A stretch of 7,716 nucleotides of DNA from an uncultured bacterium (GTDB lineage Bacteria > Bacteroidota > Bacteroidia > Chitinophagales > CAIODY01). The position numbers were made by a program, and so were the translations under genes. Positions 6,110-7,716 of this stretch are shown here, piece by piece. The notes beneath the pieces are model-generated. The model saw only the letters and a program-made list of their open reading frames with translations, was not told the origin of the DNA and searched no databases. Each line of letters starts with the position of its first letter. The first letter of the stretch is position 1. Where the stretch lies: positions 1-7,716 of the forward strand of contig CAIQHW010000118.1 in NCBI GenBank assembly GCA_903871715.1, read 5' to 3'.

Positions 6110-7321
6110 ATGAAACTTAAACTGGTATTACTTATTCTATTAGGCTTCAGTGCTGCATTTGCAAAGGCACAAGTTACCGACCCGATGATTACAAATTGGT
6201 GGTTTAACACTACCAACAATATGTATAAAGGTATTTTAACCGATGTAGAAAAGGTGTATTACACCACATCCGATGTGTATGTAAAAACCAGTGGTGTGCC
6301 TAATTATTATCAAGATGGTGTGTCACACAATAATGCAAAAGATTTGAAGGCCATTTGGGTATTGCCTCGTGTGCAATCTGCGGCTTCAAACCCAACAGGA
6401 CCGCAGGGTGGGCAGAGTGGCGTGTTGATTGATGGCTCGGTGGCATTTACTGCAGGTGATGCGCAATCGTATAACAGTGCTGGTGTTTGGAACAGATTGG
6501 CTTATTATTTTGAAGGCATGGATATGGATGCCAGCAATGGGCATAGCACACCAACCAATATGTATCATCATCATTTTGATGATTTAAAAGTGCACAATTG
6601 GGATTCGACCCAACACTCACCCATTGTGGGTTACGCTTGGGACGGTTATCCAATTTATGGTCCGTATGGTTATAAAAATGCAAATGGCACAGGTGGTATA
6701 ATTCGCAACACCACCAGTTATGTGGATACTACTGTTTCTACTCGTGCAAATGGTGGACCACCTGTAACCCAGCTTTATCAAAATGGAATTTATTATGTGG
6801 CTGGCTGTTTTATTGAAGATTGGGTTTATGTAGCTAATCATGGAACACTTGACCAATTCAATGGCAGACAAGTTGTTACTCCAGAATATCCAAATGGTAC
6901 TTATGCTTATTTTACTACTGTTGATGCGGCTTTGAAGCCTATTTATCCTTATTTTATTGGTCCAAAATTGTATGGCAATTATACCAACACCAATGTTGGA
7001 CCTAACGGCGGACAAGCCACAGTGGCTTCAGGAGCTACACTTTATTCACCTACATCAAGCGGAATAAATGAAATTGAGGAAATGGAAGCAAATGTAAATT
7101 TGTATCCAATTCCGGTGGTTAGCCACTTGAATATTAAATTGAAAGAAAATAAAGATTACACTGTTGTAGTTTACGATTTGAAAGGAAATGTGTTGGAAAA
7201 GAAAAACATTTCGGCTTCTTCAAAAATTGACATGAACCATTTAAGCTACGGCATTTATTTTGTTGAAATGGATGAAACACAAACTGGTAAAGGCTTTATA
7301 ACACGAGTTGTAAAACAGTAA
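6110..7321 (+). CDS. Secreted YHYH-domain protein with T9SS C-terminal sorting domain
   Basis: The 403-residue protein has a clear signal peptide (1-20, ending AFAKA before Gln21). The central part, about 60-280, is a YHYH domain: YHHHF (152-156), HSPIVGYAWDGYPIYGPYGY (169-188), and the late motif LDQFNGRQVVTPEYPNGTYA (248-267). The domain's biochemical role is not established to my knowledge; the conserved His and Tyr residues suggest a metal site. Residues about 328-403 form a type A T9SS sorting domain (NLYPIPVVSHLNIKL, VVVYDLKGNVL, LSYGIYFVEM), so the protein should cross the outer membrane and be attached to the surface or released. The usual YPNP of this domain reads YPIP here. The gene is preceded by a putative ECF promoter shared with the sigma/anti-sigma locus and is followed by a terminator. 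Functional grouping with MbnP-MbnH is inferred from position and the shared promoter. Confidence 0.88.
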   Translation: MKLKLVLLILLGFSAAFAKAQVTDPMITNWWFNTTNNMYKGILTDVEKVYYTTSDVYVKTSGVPNYYQDGVSHNNAKDLKAIWVLPRVQSAASNPTGPQGGQSGVLIDGSVAFTAGDAQSYNSAGVWNRLAYYFEGMDMDASNGHSTPTNMYHHHFDDLKVHNWDSTQHSPIVGYAWDGYPIYGPYGYKNANGTGGIIRNTTSYVDTTVSTRANGGPPVTQLYQNGIYYVAGCFIEDWVYVANHGTLDQFNGRQVVTPEYPNGTYAYFTTVDAALKPIYPYFIGPKLYGNYTNTNVGPNGGQATVASGATLYSPTSSGINEIEEMEANVNLYPIPVVSHLNIKLKENKDYTVVVYDLKGNVLEKKNISASSKIDMNHLSYGIYFVEMDETQTGKGFITRVVKQ

Positions 7322-7349
7322 CGAATAAATTTCTTCCGTTTTTTACAAC

Positions 7350-7381
7350 AAAAAGCCATCTGCAAATCGGGTGGCTTTTTT
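7350..7381 (+). terminator. Rho-independent terminator after the YHYH gene
   Basis: AAAAAGCCATC (7350-7360) pairs with GGTGGCTTTTT (7370-7380), giving an 11-bp stem with one T-G wobble and a nine-base loop, followed by a T-rich end. The A-run upstream means it might also function on the other strand. It lies 28 bases after the YHYH stop and separates the metal-related block from prfB. Confidence 0.85.
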
Positions 7382-7389
7382 ATTTGTGC

Positions 7390-7397
7390 TACCTTTG
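7390..7397 (+). promoter_or_regulatory. Bacteroidetes housekeeping promoter -7 box for prfB
   Basis: TACCTTTG is a perfect TAnnTTTG match followed by GC, the same form as the box at 849-856. It lies just after the terminator and 17 bases before the prfB start codon, so the mRNA leader would be only about 10-15 bases. No clear -33 TTG is seen at the standard distance, where the terminator stem lies. Confidence 0.65.
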
Positions 7398-7414
7398 CGC
7401 CTCAAAAAAAATAA

Positions 7415-7716
7415 ATGACTACTGATAATTTGAAATCCATTCGGGAGCGTTCCGCTGCTTTAAAGCGGTTTCTTTGACATAGATAACCGAATTGAAAAAC
7501 ACAGGCAGGAAGAGGCTTTAACGCTTGCTCCCAATTTTTGGGACGACCCCAAAAGGGCTGAAACCGTGATGAAATCTATCAAAACTGAATTATTTTGGAT
7601 AAACGCATTCAAACAAATGAATGATGAAGTCAATAAGAATATCGTAACTTTTTTATGTCATGCCGGCATTCCTTTCGAAGATAATCAGTCTGCTAATATT
7701 AAAGAGGGTAGGGAAA
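7415..7716 (+). CDS. prfB: Peptide chain release factor 2, N-terminal part, expressed by programmed +1 frameshift (partial)
   Basis: RF2 recognises UGA and UAA stop codons and triggers peptide release at the ribosome. The zero frame from ATG 7415 reads MTTDNLKSIRERSAALKRFL and stops at TGA (7475-7477). Skipping one base lets translation continue as DIDNRIEKHRQEEALTLAP and then NFWDDPKRAE, a typical RF2 N-terminal helical domain with the conserved FWDDP. The combined product is 100 residues to the window end, with no further stop. The catalytic GGQ domain lies outside the window. The conceptual join is 7415-7474 plus 7476-7716. From about 7632 the translation (NKNIVTFLCHAGIPFEDNQS) no longer looks like RF2, which would normally continue with an acidic helical segment. 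This could be a divergent stretch, an insertion or an assembly join. Identification of the N terminus is firm; integrity of the gene is uncertain. Confidence 0.85.
7472..7478 (+). other. prfB: Programmed +1 ribosomal frameshift site of prfB
   Basis: CTTTGAC is the classical RF2 slippage site: CTT in the P site followed by the in-frame TGA and a C, a poor termination context. When RF2 is scarce the ribosome pauses, slips from CTT to TTT and reads GAC, producing more RF2. In E. coli a Shine-Dalgarno-like AGGGGG sits just upstream; here the corresponding hexamer is AAGCGG (7463-7468), a weaker match, as expected in a lineage that uses Shine-Dalgarno pairing little. Confidence 0.9.

Overview
The window looks like chromosomal DNA from a member of the Bacteroidetes, perhaps a Chitinophagaceae-like or related Sphingobacteriia/Flavobacteriia lineage. 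The signs are AT-rich genes with almost no Shine-Dalgarno sequences, two perfect TAnnTTTG -7 promoter boxes, a type IX secretion (T9SS) C-terminal sorting domain, and characteristic Bacteroidetes protein families. The window alone does not fix the genus. All recognisable genes are on the + strand.

Layout. Positions 2-121 are the C-terminal end of a long-chain fatty acid CoA ligase, followed by a beta-class carbonic anhydrase (151-792). A promoter at about 849 precedes a DEAD-box RNA helicase with a DbpA-type RNA-binding tail (968-2671). These are ordinary core genes. From 2773 to 7321 lies the interesting block: an ECF sigma factor, a small single-span membrane protein that is probably its anti-sigma factor, a membrane-anchored CpxP/CnrX-like periplasmic metal-sensor protein, an MbnP-family protein, an MbnH/MauG-family di-haem cytochrome c (its start codon overlaps the mbnP stop as ATGA), and a secreted YHYH-domain protein with a T9SS tail. 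A rho-independent terminator (7350-7381) closes the block. After it, a new promoter drives prfB (release factor 2), which carries the classic CTT-TGA-C programmed +1 frameshift site. The reading frame is cut by the window end, and its last ~28 codons no longer resemble RF2.

How the genes may work together. The sigma/small membrane protein/periplasmic sensor trio has the architecture of the Cnr (cobalt-nickel) signalling cassette. Immediately downstream is the MbnP-MbnH pair; in methanobactin systems MbnH uses a high-valent di-haem state to oxidise a tryptophan of MbnP to kynurenine, producing a copper-binding protein. The key new observation is a 30-bp gapless sequence present twice in non-coding DNA and identical at 26 positions. 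One copy lies between the sigma gene and the anti-sigma gene (3365-3394), the other upstream of the YHYH gene (6039-6068). Its layout (GAAGGAT, 15 bp, ATCTAA) suits an ECF-sigma promoter. The model inferred here is a self-contained metal-responsive regulon: the ECF factor reads two copies of its own promoter, one for anti-sigma-sensor-mbnP-mbnH and one for the secreted YHYH protein. No methanobactin biosynthesis gene is visible, so copper rather than methanobactin is the likelier theme, but the metal identity is not shown by the sequence.
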